Assembly (NCBI GenBank): GCA_905221605.1
Contig: CAJNDS010000084.1
Location: forward strand, 160,001-224,000
DNA from: Symbiodinium natans
Taxonomy: Eukaryota; Sar; Dinophyceae; Suessiales; Symbiodiniaceae
Length of the DNA stretch: 64,000 bases
Reading direction: 5' to 3'
Of the stretch, positions 11,265 through 22,000 are shown one piece after another. Made by a program: the position numbers and the translations under genes. Within the stretch, counting starts at the first letter, position 1. Every line of letters starts with the position of its first letter. The notes below the pieces were generated by a model, which worked only from the letters and a program-made list of their open reading frames with translations, did not search any database and was not told the DNA's origin.

Positions 11265-11953
11265 TTAAGGGAAGCAAAGGCTTGGCACGAAGCAGTAGGG
11301 CCCCCTTGAGCTACATGAGCCAGATATTTGGCCATCCAAAGGGCTGTTGGCTTCCAGTACAGCACCTCTGTCGGAACATTGGCCCCGTGCCAGCGCACCC
11401 AGCGACGAAAGGCGCGAAGATGCGCTCGAAGCTGCTCCTCCGACACAGTACGAAAGCGCGCCGCAAACAAAACAAAGTTTTCTGCAGGGTTGTCCCAAAT
11501 TGCCCGATCAAACTGGGTGTTTTCCGAAGCTGACGTAATGACCAGTTCCATAACTGTTTGTAGCAACGCACTCTTGGCGTCTGGCATGGCAGGCTGCGAC
11601 CGCAAAGGCTTAGATGCATACTGCGCCCTAAACGGCCGAGGCAATAGCGACACCGGCGGCACACATCGCGCCTTAGGCCGCAGTCCGGCTCCCGCCTGCG
11701 GCACTCGTTGCTCCAACACCACACGGGCTCGCTTAACTGGCTTCTGCAAGGCGATGTCGACTTGTAGGCGGGCCACACGCCACGCATGAGTAACAGTACT
11801 CACCACGTCGGGCTTGGCAGACACCTCGAACAAATCCATCTCATCACGGAAATAGCAGGCCAATTCAGCGTCCGTTTCAATGCCCAGCGCCCCCACCACT
11901 CTTGCCGCCTCCTCTTTCAAGATCGCAGAAACTGCCAGAGAAAAGGCACTCAT
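11114..11953 (-). CDS. Tyrosine recombinase, N-terminal and core-binding part
   Basis: Starts at ATG 11953, 3 bp from repeat A1, and is the first ORF of the element. Residues 1-90 form a helical domain with an ALGIET segment and a WRVARLQ segment that parallel the Gag N-terminus. Residues of about 150-235 resemble the SAM-like core-binding domain of tyrosine recombinases (LRAHLRAFRRWVRW, then FASLKWWATVVG). After about residue 240 the frame loses coding character and the catalytic domain continues in the -1 frame at 10053-11264. Confidence 0.75.
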   Translation of the reverse strand: MSAFSLAVSAILKEEAARVVGALGIETDAELACYFRDEMDLFEVSAKPDVVSTVTHAWRVARLQVDIALQKPVKRARVVLEQRVPQAGAGLRPKARCVPPVSLLPRPFRAQYASKPLRSQPAMPDAKSALLQTVMELVITSASENTQFDRAIWDNPAENFVLFAARFRTVSEEQLRAHLRAFRRWVRWHGANVPTEVLYWKPTALWMAKYLAHVAQGGPTASCQAFASLKWWATVVGLPLPMSDGMSSIQFSQRPRCSSPSFGLFSEQFARPLVQLPHS

Positions 11954-11956
11954 GGC

Positions 11957-12079
11957 GGCAAAAGAGGGTCTGGATCATAAGATGGGGGCAGCTGTGATTC
12001 AAGCCACAATGGCTAGTCATCATGCATCATTATACGAGCACCTGGACCCTGCCCAACCAGCCATCCTCAGGTGCAACTG

Positions 12080-12082
<3 letters not shown>
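11957..12082 (-). repeat. Split direct repeat A1 (terminal)
   Basis: 126 bp identical to 4331-4456, at the 5' end of the element in coding direction. The first ATG of the recombinase (11953) lies 3 bp inside it, so the promoter is probably within this repeat or in the flanking GT array (inference). Confidence 0.93.
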
Positions 12083-12135
<53 letters not shown>

Positions 12136-12365
12136 TGTGGGTGTGTGGGTGTGTGGGTGTGTGTGGGTGTGTGTGGGTGTGTGGGTGTGTGTGGGTGTGT
12201 GGGTGTGTGGGTGTGTGGGTGTGTGGGTGTGTGGGTGTGTGGGTGTGTGGGTGTGTGGGTGTGTGCGGGTGCTGTGTGCGCTTGCATGTGCGCGTGTGCC
12301 ATGTGCATGTGTGTGTGTGTGTGTGTGTGCGTGTGCACGCGTGTGCTTGTGTGCGTGTGTGCGGT
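12083..12365. repeat. GT-derived microsatellite, right flank of the retroelement
   Basis: (TG)n followed by repeated GTGTGTGG units and variants, ending near 12365. Together with the array ending at 4101 it is probably one GT locus split by the retroelement. Confidence 0.95.
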
Positions 12366-12572
12366 TGAGCGCTGACGTTGTTGCTTCTCGCGAATACTTC
12401 GCGAACGTTGCCGTGGGGCAATGCGGCTTTGGGGAACTCATCCACAAATCAACACCCTGGCATCGAACACTAGTCACGAAACCCTAAACGAACCCATCGC
12501 TTACATCTCGGCGTGCGAGTCTTGGAAGTTGTCCTCCTCCGGATCCCCGGTTTGGGGACCGCACGCACCACC

Positions 12573-12701
12573 ATGGGCTGCTGCTGCACAGGGGGACTTC
12601 GCCTAGAAGGACGCAATGGAAGCCTAGCCCCTGTCAATATTCGAAGAGCTTCCGTTCAAGGAGTTGAGGTCTCTGTTGAGAGGCGTGGTGTTCAAGTCTA
12701 G
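12573..12701 (+). CDS. Small ORF starting MGCCC (possible acylated first exon)
   Basis: 42 codons from an ATG in a CACCATGG context. The N-terminus MGCCCTGG has Gly2 and Cys residues typical of N-myristoylated and palmitoylated proteins. It may be a first exon (AAG|GA and GAG|GT donor-like sites occur inside it), a short protein, or chance. I recognise no family. Confidence 0.25.
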   Translation: MGCCCTGGLRLEGRNGSLAPVNIRRASVQGVEVSVERRGVQV

Positions 12702-14589
12702 GATGGAAATCGCCTAGGGTGACAGTTTAGCATGGAAGCTACCTAGGGTGACCCGACACCTTCGGATTTACCTGGCAACTCCTGCATCAACACCACGCAA
12801 CATGTTTGATACAAGTCCCCTGACAGGTCATTCGTTAATCACCATGCCACCTGAACGAAGCTAGCTACCTAAACAACAAACACGCCCGAAACCATCAAAA
12901 CTTCCATCCCAACCCCTGTTTCATGATGAAACGACACTCAGCACTCCTAACCTCGAATATCAGGGGCTCGTGGTCCTTTTGGGACCAAATGAACCCTAAA
13001 AGGGCTTGTGGTGCAGATATTATAGCAGCATGGGGTATGTGATCTCCAAATGACAGCCTGTTACTTACAGGTTGCTTTCGTCATCAGGCATGGGATGGCT
13101 TCCATCAGACTGGGCTGTCGGCTCGGCGCCGAAAGCGTCGACTCGCCCCGCTGTGCGGGGGAACCCTCGTGACAACACTCTTGTCCTGAGGAGTCCTGAC
13201 AAGCAATCCCGAGGCCGAAAAGTTCTGTCGAGGGAAACTTTCCGCTCCCTCACCCACCCGACACCAACAATGTGGGGTGTGGCGGGGGCATCTGGCAGCT
13301 TTTCCACTGGCCCGAAGCAAGGGCAGGGACCTCTTCGGGACCCAAGCGCATTCGACGGCCACGACACAGTACCGGAAATGATTGGCGGGTTTTGCCGCAA
13401 ACACTTGAACAGTTCTTGAACGATTCTCCTGGCGGGGCCATCCGTGAAAGGACCTCGCAAATGAGGGCTTTTGGGCTTTCCATACGGCCCGTCACCAGTG
13501 CAAGGCCACGAAGGGCGGCCCCCCAACCAGAAATGCAAAATAGAAAACACCAGTTCTACAACCTCTACCAGTCTCATCATCCCCGGTCTCCTTCATGCCA
13601 TAGGGGCCTGGGCTGGCTGGGTCCCGATTCCAGGAGTTCATTTCTTGGCGCCCCACGGCGTCGTGACGCCACTCTGCGGGACATGGGTGAGCGCCCTGAG
13701 CATTGTGGGGCTTAGGGCTTGTAGGGGTGCACGGGGCCACTGCGGACTCACTGTGGGCTGCAAAAGGCTTTTAGTGACAATATCTACGATGTACGCGGGT
13801 GTTGAATTTTAGAGTGTAAAGGAGGACGGACCGGTTCCCATCCGTCAACTCGAGGAGGCAGAAGGGAGAGACAGCTTCTAGATGCTTTGATGCTTTCGGC
13901 CAAAGGCATCGAAAGACAACACGAGTCATGCAAACTAAGTGCATGCAAAGGGACAACTCGCTAGAGTTGTCACTGAGTTATCACTACGAATGAATGTTTT
14001 GCTTACTTTAGGGGTTTAGGAAAACTCGGAGGTTCCACCGTTGCACCCTGGGGTTGCTCCAATCCGATACTAAAGCTATGCATGGCGCCCAGTTCGCGGG
14101 CTGCCAACATAAAGGGTCATGGGCATCATGCTTCATATGCACCGGCACGTTCTCAAAATGTGATGCAGCGTCTCGCGCAGGCCATCCACAGGAACGCAGA
14201 CCTCCTATGATTGCAAGCTCAAGTACAAGTACTGTGTGCTTCTATGCTACCTGTACATAGCGAAGCCCTTAGAATCCCCACAAGGGTCCGGGCGGCGTTG
14301 AGTAGGAGGATCTCACAGCCTGCGGAAGCCCCCAGCATGAGTTCACTTCATGGGCGCTGAGGTTGACTTTCGCGTCACTTCATCCAATGAGAGCTACGGA
14401 TTGGTTTATGTTCCTCATGCAGAGAACTGAACAGAATTCCGGCTGCCAAGCAAAACCTGAGCCATGAACCCGAAACGACAGGAAGATGCGACACTACAAC
14501 ACGACGCGAGGACATTCTCTCTCTGCCGCGCCATCCCCTAGGGTCTTGCTACGCAAGGACATTGCGCAAGACATTTTATGAGTCTGGGC
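12702..14589. other. No supported gene
   Basis: Overlapping open frames on both strands (for example 13065-13580 minus and 13072-13419 plus) have no recognisable domain. I see no tRNA, rRNA or repeat of note. Confidence 0.5.
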
Positions 14590-14865
14590 TCGTCTCTCTT
14601 CGCGTCTCGACATGACACGACAAATCGACGAACACCACGAAAACGCGACGATGAAGAGAACGACACAAAAACGCGACAAAAAGAGGCGACACGAAGACAC
14701 GACACGAAATCTGACCCCAACACGCGACACAACCACGACGAGGACACGAAGCGAACCACTGCAACAAAAAAACAAACAAAGGCGCGACCAAAACACACAA
14801 AGACACAAACACTCGACACGACCACGAAAACATCGCGAGACATCGCGAGATGAGGCCAAAATGCA
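14590..14865. repeat. T-depleted CGAC/ACGA-rich low-complexity tract
   Basis: About 275 bp with very few T on the plus strand, built from degenerate ACGAC, CGACA and ACGAA units. The open frames on both strands here follow from composition. Confidence 0.75.
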
Positions 14866-16017
14866 GCAGGGGCTACAGCTGCCGCGTCGCCGACGAATCA
14901 CAAAATGTCACAAACACGTTGCATTACCAACATGCAGGATTTCACACCCAGCCCTGGCCAACATGCCCGGACACATCGGGAAGTGACGCCCCAAAATGCG
15001 GGTTTCTGCACTGCAGCCGCCGCGCGACACTCAAGATGCGCACACGTAGACTTCCGCGGCGGACTAAAGGCGCTGCGCATCGCTGCAACCACAGCCGCTG
15101 CAGAAACAATGCCCCAAACGCATGACCCCATCCACAACTCGACTGTCGCGCGGTCACCTAACTCCTGTAAGCCCAACCAGCACTTTGAACGCATCGGGAT
15201 AAAACTGCATCTACGTATAATATATAGTCATTTCTCAACATGCTATTCCTTGGGTGAGGAGGGGGAACGTGGAGTGGTAGAGCTACATGACTGATGTGTA
15301 CTGTCAAGAGTTTCGGATCACTGTCATGAGATGTCATGAGTGACCTGCTCCGGCTGCGCAGGCCCCGTAGACGCCTGCAATGTGGGGCATCATGGGCCGA
15401 CACCATGACATTAGTCTAGATTTTGTTGGGAAGGCTGATTGGTTGAGATTGTGTTGGCGAGAAAAACTTGGTAGGTGAAGTTGCTGAGCCTGCAATACGT
15501 GTCTAATATGTGATTCACGAACACTGTTGTGCGCAGTTCGCTGCTCTCGCCTTGTCATGGCCCTGACTGTGAGTTGTCTGAGGTGCCGGCTGGCTGCCCC
15601 GCATAGTTCCTCAGAGCTTCATGCAATCACCCCTTTGCATACATCTACTGGGCTTGTCCATTCAAACTTGGCAGAATCCGATTTTCGTCTCAGGTAGATT
15701 TATTAGCTTGTTGACCTCAGAATTGGGATACCCCCCCCCCCCCCCCCCGTGATTCCACAATCCGACTCGCAGAACGTAGTGCGGGGCAGGTGGGGTTCTT
15801 AATATCAAAACTAACCTAGGAACATGTGGCTTCAAGGTTTAGGGCTTCGGAGACATCTGTGCCAGACCATGCCAGACCTGCGTATCCAGTTCGAAAGCGC
15901 TCCCGGCACGTCTAGAGATGTACGGCCTGTCGGCCTGTCGCACAGTACACGGAGGAGGAGGTCAGTGCCCGTGCAATTTTGCTGCACAAAAACTGAGAGC
16001 ACTGAGCCCTGTACAAG
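14866..16017. other. No supported gene; contains an 18-bp poly-C run
   Basis: A run of 18 C occupies 15731-15748. Other open frames are short and show no motif. Confidence 0.5.
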
Positions 16018-16164
16018 GATTCCTGGGACCCAGTGCGATACGAAGAATTTCAGGAAACATATGACTTAATCGATAACTACCGTGAAAGTGTCCTATCCAC
16101 CACATCATACTCCCGCGTCATCACGCGTCTCAGGCTCCCACGCTTTCGGCGCCCCCGCCACAAG
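16018..16164 (+). CDS. Putative internal exon, function unknown
   Basis: A 49-codon stretch bordered by AG|G (16016-16018) and AAG|GT (16162-16166), phase 0 at both ends. The peptide (begins DSWDPVRYEEF, later ETYDLIDNYRE) looks like ordinary soluble protein with a charged amphipathic composition. I do not recognise the family. It would belong to a plus-strand gene; the frame at 16235-16486 may be its neighbour. Confidence 0.35.
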
Positions 16165-16234
16165 GTAGGGACCCTGAATCAATTGCATCTGCGAATGGCC
16201 ATTCTTGGGAAGTCCCACTCTCTATGCACTCCAA

Positions 16235-16486
16235 ATGAATGAAGCTGTGACATCAAGTGACCAGTTAATCCAGAAGTGCAAGAGTGTTCTTGCCAGGGTG
16301 TGGCAGAGAATGGAAATAGCATGGAAAGAAAATAAAGACTACTTCTTCCTCACTACAACCTATGCCAAAACCTCGTGGAAAACCACTGATACCTGGCACC
16401 TACGCAGGCCAAGCAACCCAAGCGCAAAAGGTCAACTTGACCCCAAAGCCGACGCATATTCAATCCCCGAGCCGGAAAACCGGTGA
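16235..16486 (+). CDS. Putative ORF, function unknown
   Basis: 83 codons from ATG 16235. The peptide is rich in Lys, Trp and Thr (KCKSVLARVWQRMEIAWK early on), with protein-like composition. From about 16360 the +1 frame is also open and Pro-rich to 16559, so a frameshift or splice is possible. No domain recognised. Confidence 0.3.
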   Translation: MNEAVTSSDQLIQKCKSVLARVWQRMEIAWKENKDYFFLTTTYAKTSWKTTDTWHLRRPSNPSAKGQLDPKADAYSIPEPENR

Positions 16487-16559
16487 AAACCCCAAAGGCT
16501 CGTATCCAGCTTCACATGTACAGCTTGTGAACTTGAGCCCTCTCCTCGAAGACCTCTGA

Positions 16560-17820
16560 ACTCGAATTGTGCACACGGCGGACCGGCACCTGGCTTCGCC
16601 ACGGAGGTGTCGCAGCCGGCGGTCGCATCATGGCTCGGCACCTCTTTTGGCGCTGAGGGCATCAGTGTAGAGGGCAGGTTGTTGCCGATTGCGAAGACAT
16701 GCGTGGGCGTAGACATTGGAGTCCTAAGTCATATATAGTGACCCAGTCAATCCAGAAACCAGCGAAATTTAAACCCCGCTCTTTTGGCATGGTAGGTGTG
16801 GCTTGGTTTATCTTGATTTGCCATCGGTGTGCTCGACCGAACTTGGGTTAAGGTACCCAGGGAATGGTTGCGACCTGGGGAATGCGGCTCTTTGTTGCAC
16901 CCTGCTCCACAGCAAGGGCTGTACATGGCTGTACATTCTCACAGAAAACCTTCACACTTTTCCTAAACCCTAGCTGCTCTAGCTGCCGAAGATCTCACAT
17001 AGCCGAACATTGTTCAGATCAAGGCACGGCGGGAGCTTCGTGCGGCCATGCCCAATCACCGCGATTCGGGCAGCCGCTGCGCTGGAGAGCTGGGACCCAA
17101 GGCCTCGCTCTCCATTTGAGCACAAACGGTTAAGCCGGCGAAGGGGATGGTGGCCAGCTAAGGCCGAAAGCCTAAGTTAGGGGGTTACAGGCCATAGCGC
17201 TCTTACACATACCACAAGCAAGGCAATTTTTCCACCGTTCTTTCTAACTCAAAGACATGCAGACACTTTGTCGTACTGCGTCTGTCAGCTCGTTAAAACC
17301 ATCGAGGTGTGAAGGCCTTTGGCCGCCAGTACACCTCTCTTCAAAAAGGCGCCAACTTCTTTGCAAGCATGACTCCTGCCTGATACAACCGGCTTGTGCT
17401 GGTTACTTAAGCTTACGACTGCAAGCGTCAAAAAGAAGACGAGCGCCTGTTCAAAACTGTGAGGCTTGCGGCAGTATTCGCCACATTATGCGGCCAACAG
17501 CACGCAGGCATGCAACACGTCTGCCTTGTTTGCTCACAGATTGATGCAGGGCTTGCTTGAAGGCTTGGCCCCAGCCTTTTTTCAGAAGCCCGATGAAGCC
17601 CGTTACCGTTGAACTCGAAAACCTGAACCATCCTACACAGGATCCTTTACCCTCTCGGAACACTTTATGGTGACAATCTGACAAGTCACGCGGGCTTGAG
17701 GGCTTCGGATTTCCGAGGTCAGGGACTGAAAGGTGTAGGCGGTGTGGTATAGCGATTGATCAACGAGAACCAAGCTCTTCCAATGATTCGATTCAGTGCC
17801 CCTGAAACCGTCCCGAGAGG
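16560..17820. other. No supported gene
   Basis: Only short frames without motifs on either strand, and no strong repeat. Confidence 0.5.
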
Positions 17821-18545
17821 TATGCAGATGATCGTGACCGGCAGCATGGTTAAGCCACCAGCCAAGTCAAACGCATACGCACGCGGGGGGCCGCGACTGC
17901 CCTGGAAACCATGCTTGCGAAACCGCATCGGAATTCCAGGGTCTCCCGCCTGTGCTCTCACCTAGCTGTTCTTTGCAACAGGCTCTGCCTGGCAAAGTCT
18001 TGCTGTTCTCTGAACTTGCAAGACACAAAACAACTTCCAACCCACCTGAAGGCGTTCCGATTTCACCTCGCCGGATGGTTCGGGGTTCTGCCCGTTCTGA
18101 AGTCACAGCACTACCGGCACTAATCCCATAGCATATGGTTCCCCCAACACTCTGTCGGACTGCAGGCAAATCCTTTCAAACATGGGTGCATCAAGCTGCT
18201 GCTGAGCGACGCCCTCCAGGCGTCCATCCTTCATCAGAGGGCAAGGATAACAGGGCTTCTTGTAGAAAAGTCCGGTCATGTTAATCCACCCTCGCGATGT
18301 CCGATTATCACGTCGAAGCCCCTCCATCGCCCACTGTGAGGGGACAGCAGCAACGCAACCTGACCAGCAGAAATGGTTTCTTGGAGGCCACGATGTTGCG
18401 CTGAGCACCAGTGACGACTCTAGGGCACAGCTGCCAAAAGCTGTATGAGGCAGCCATACGCCAGAACAAGCTGCCATGGAGCCCGATGTGTCCCATTCCC
18501 ATGGCCTTCTCCTGCTGTCAGGCTCGGATTTTCAAATCTCGCGCG
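17821..18545 (+). repeat. Diverged duplicated block, copy 1 (paired with 28316-29015)
   Basis: Several stretches align with 28316-29015, including one around the words CATCGCCCACTG and one where the plus-strand translation reads SCQKLYEAAIRQN against GCQELRKAAMRYN in copy 2. The latter pattern of conservative changes suggests an exon that is open here and broken in copy 2. Both copies lie below (3' of) a globin-channel gene, so the locus duplication extended into the 3' flank. Confidence 0.45.
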
Positions 18546-19001
18546 GTTTCCGCGGCAAGTCCGAGCCTGACCTACCCTGTACATGCTGCATGGAAATACA
18601 TGGAAGCTGGGCATGGTCAATAGGACCAATAGGAGCCAGGTGTGCACATTTCAAGTTTGCGCATCAGCTTGCGCAACAGCTGCTGAAAATGCACTGGCTT
18701 GGAATTGTGACGATCGGCTACAAAATACAAAGTATGAAAGGCACCCTCTGACCCGAAGCTTTGCAATTCAATTAAAATGGCTCAGAATGGTGCGTGGAAC
18801 CATTCCACTGGCTGGAGCAACTGAACGATGCACTGACGCACAAAAACATGTGTGTGGCTGTGTAGGACTAATGGCTATGGAACACCTCAGAGCGCCAGTT
18901 GTGCCAAAGTGACGCTGAACTCTTCGCAAGCCTGGGCATGCGTGGTCCTTGCAAAACAGGAGAGACTCAGAGATTCCCAAAAATTTGCCTTGCTCATTGC
19001 T

Positions 19002-22000
19002 TCAGTCCGAGTATGTCGACCTGCTCCTCGAGTTCATATCGCTTGGCATGCGCGACCCGTTCTTGACATTGATGCCCTTGGTCTTTGCCATCTTGGTCAG
19101 CAGCTTCTCCATGCTAGCCAGCCTGTTCTCGACATGCTGCAGCTTCTCTTCCGTGCTCTCTTCCACCTTCCGGTCGTCCTCTGGCCACGGAACTGACGGT
19201 GCTGTCGGGCCGCCATATCGGAGAATGGAGTCCTCTGTCACCGTGAACTCATTCGCCGGCTCATGAATCTGAATGCCCCCAGCCGGGCCTGAGTCGCCTT
19301 CGTTGAATTCCAGGCGCTCTTCGAAGCTCAGCGCACGGAGGAACTTCGCAAATTGAGCTGTGCGAGCCTCTGCCAGCACGGACACCACCACGCCAGCCCG
19401 ATTGAGTCGAGCAAAGCCGGTCATGTCGGCGAACATGGTGCGGTAGGACTCCACCAGCTGGGCGATCAGGAGGTTCATGAGGAAGATGGTGGCTAGTGCC
19501 ATGAAAAGGGTCAGGCACAAGAAGATGGGAAAGTCTTCCTCGGTCGCGGCGAACCCCGAGGCTGGGAACATCCCGAAAGCCATTTGCACCAGCGCAGCGA
19601 TCCACGTCGTGGCACCATCAAACTCCACCAAGTCGTGCTGGAAGGAACTCAATGCCGTGGAGAAGACCACAATAAGAAACATCAGCGCCAGCAGAAAGAG
19701 GCAGACCTCCATGGCGACCCAGCCGCAAACCAACAAGAATGCTGACAGCCGCATGGAGAAGACGGTGCAATCGGTCAAGAGCAGCCAGAACAGTGCCATG
19801 CCAACGGCAGAGAAGACGGAGTAGATCCGGATCTCCTCTTCCACTCCGCAATGCGTAGTGAAGAGCAAGTACTGGCTGTTTTTGTCCATCCACGTGGAAG
19901 CGCACCGAAGGATTGGCTCGAAGACAAGCATGAACATCAACACCCAGACCAGGGCGGCCTGACCGAGCTTTTTGGCAGAGGCGAATGACTTCGGAATGGG
20001 GATGGGCAGAATGGAAGTCCTGATCACCTGACGGCGATGGCATTCGATGGCGACGTCCTTCACCAAGCTGTACAGGCCATACATGCCTGCCAGGTACAGC
20101 CAAAGCCTCAGCACACAACGAGCCACGTTTGCCTCGAACACTTCTTCGGCGGCCGTGTGCTCTTTCAGGACGGACTGGCTCACAAAGAAGAGGCAGAGTG
20201 TGAGAAGGAAGTAGCATCTTCGCCAAAGGAAGTGCAAAGCTGCGAAGCGACTCCAAATTAGGTCCGTTGTCAGGGCCACAACAAGATGGCTCATGATCTT
20301 GGGGTTGTTATACTGCACAAGCCATTGGAGTGTAGGGCTGAATGCGCCCTTGCTGTCCTGCACCAAGTGTTGGATGTAGAGGTTCACGCGGCGGCTGCCA
20401 TCTTTGGTGAGCCGCGAGCGCCAAACCAGACCGTCGAAGAGAGGGATCAGCAGACTGGGGGCGCTCGTGCACATCTTCTGCACAATCTCAGGATGGCGAG
20501 TGAACAAGGCCTCGCAACCGTAATAGTACACGTCACGGTCGGCCCGGATGGTCAGCAAATCCTCGATGATGGCCCTTGCGCAGTTTAGACTCCCGCTGTC
20601 GATGGCCCAGTACAAAGGCGAGATCGTCTGGGTACCCACAGAGACGCTCAGCACCTCCATGGCCCGTTTCCCACGCGGGGCCACTGCCACGGCTTGCCGA
20701 ACAGCGGACTCCTGATTGGTGTTGATCGCCTTCATCACGACTGTCGACCCTTCGAGGATGACGCGGGTCAGGATCTTGGTGATCAGCGTCAGCGACCACC
20801 GGAAAGCTTCAGGCCCCATCCTGTCATGACAGAGGTTGTCGATCGCTTCGCAGTAAGCTTGGACCATGGGTGGGAAGTACTCTGTCGGCACACCGTATCC
20901 CACATGGCGCAAGCCAAGACCTGAGATGTCGTCTACTACGTGCCGCGTGTTCTCGCAGATGTCAATTGTCATCTCCATGATCTTGTCCGCAATGTAGTAC
21001 ATTCTGGTGGAGGATTGCTTCATGAAGCTCTCGGCACTCGGGGCAAGCTCGAAGAAACGTTGAAAGACAACTTGTCGGGTCCGACTGATACTGGCCTCGT
21101 CCAGGCTGCTCAGCAACTTATTGAGCACTTTGGTGTAGCTCTGAGGCACACCCATCATCTTCTTGAGCATCTTTTCCATGTTTTCCCAAAACCAGTTCCA
21201 CGCGACCTCATGGTCCATGTCCCAATCTTTGGGAACCATTGACCTCAATGAAGCCAACATCACCGCCTTGAACTGCGGAAGGACAACCTGACCCTTGTTG
21301 TATCTGGAGATGAGAAGAGACAGCACATCACACTCCTCCTGGAGCCGAGTGGTGTTGGCCACATTCGTCGCCATAGCATCGAAGCGCTCGAGGACGATGT
21401 GCATCCACTTGCTGTCCGCGAAGCCCATCACAGCCGCGTTGAAGAGAAACATCTCGTTGAATGTGGCGGGTACCTTTACATCCTTTCCATCGCTGAGGCC
21501 AACGATATCTGCCGTGTTTCGGGGGTTGTCCGCATCCGACTTGCCCTTCGCCGTCGGGTCCGGCCTCTCGCCAGAGGAGGCAACCGTGTCCTCCGTTCCC
21601 TCCGTGATTTGCCTGCTCTTGTCCGACGGCACTGTGATTGCCGCATGTTGCTCTGCCTGGACATCTTCCGGAGATGCTTCCGAGGGCATGCCAGCATGGC
21701 TGTGGCTGGCAATCTTCCAGCTGCGCTGGACGGTCTTGATGCGCGTGCCCAGCTCTTTTCGGCAGTACACGATGGCACCGCCGATGTAGTTCAGCATCGC
21801 GACGATCCCTGCACGAGCCTCTGGGGCGAATTCCCGGCCCAGCTCAGCATCCATGCTGTTCAGGATGGCCCCTGCGAAGATTGCCAGCCGTGCCGGAGTC
21901 ACTTCGCGATCCAGGTGCTGAAATCCGAGAGTTTCCACCGAAGATTTCAAAGCAAATGGATTGTTGCACATGGAAAAGATGTTGCTGAGAAAGTTGGTGA

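Noticed and set aside
14494-14901. Overlapping 85-135-codon frames on both strands
   Set aside because: Openness follows from the T-depleted low-complexity composition of the tract.
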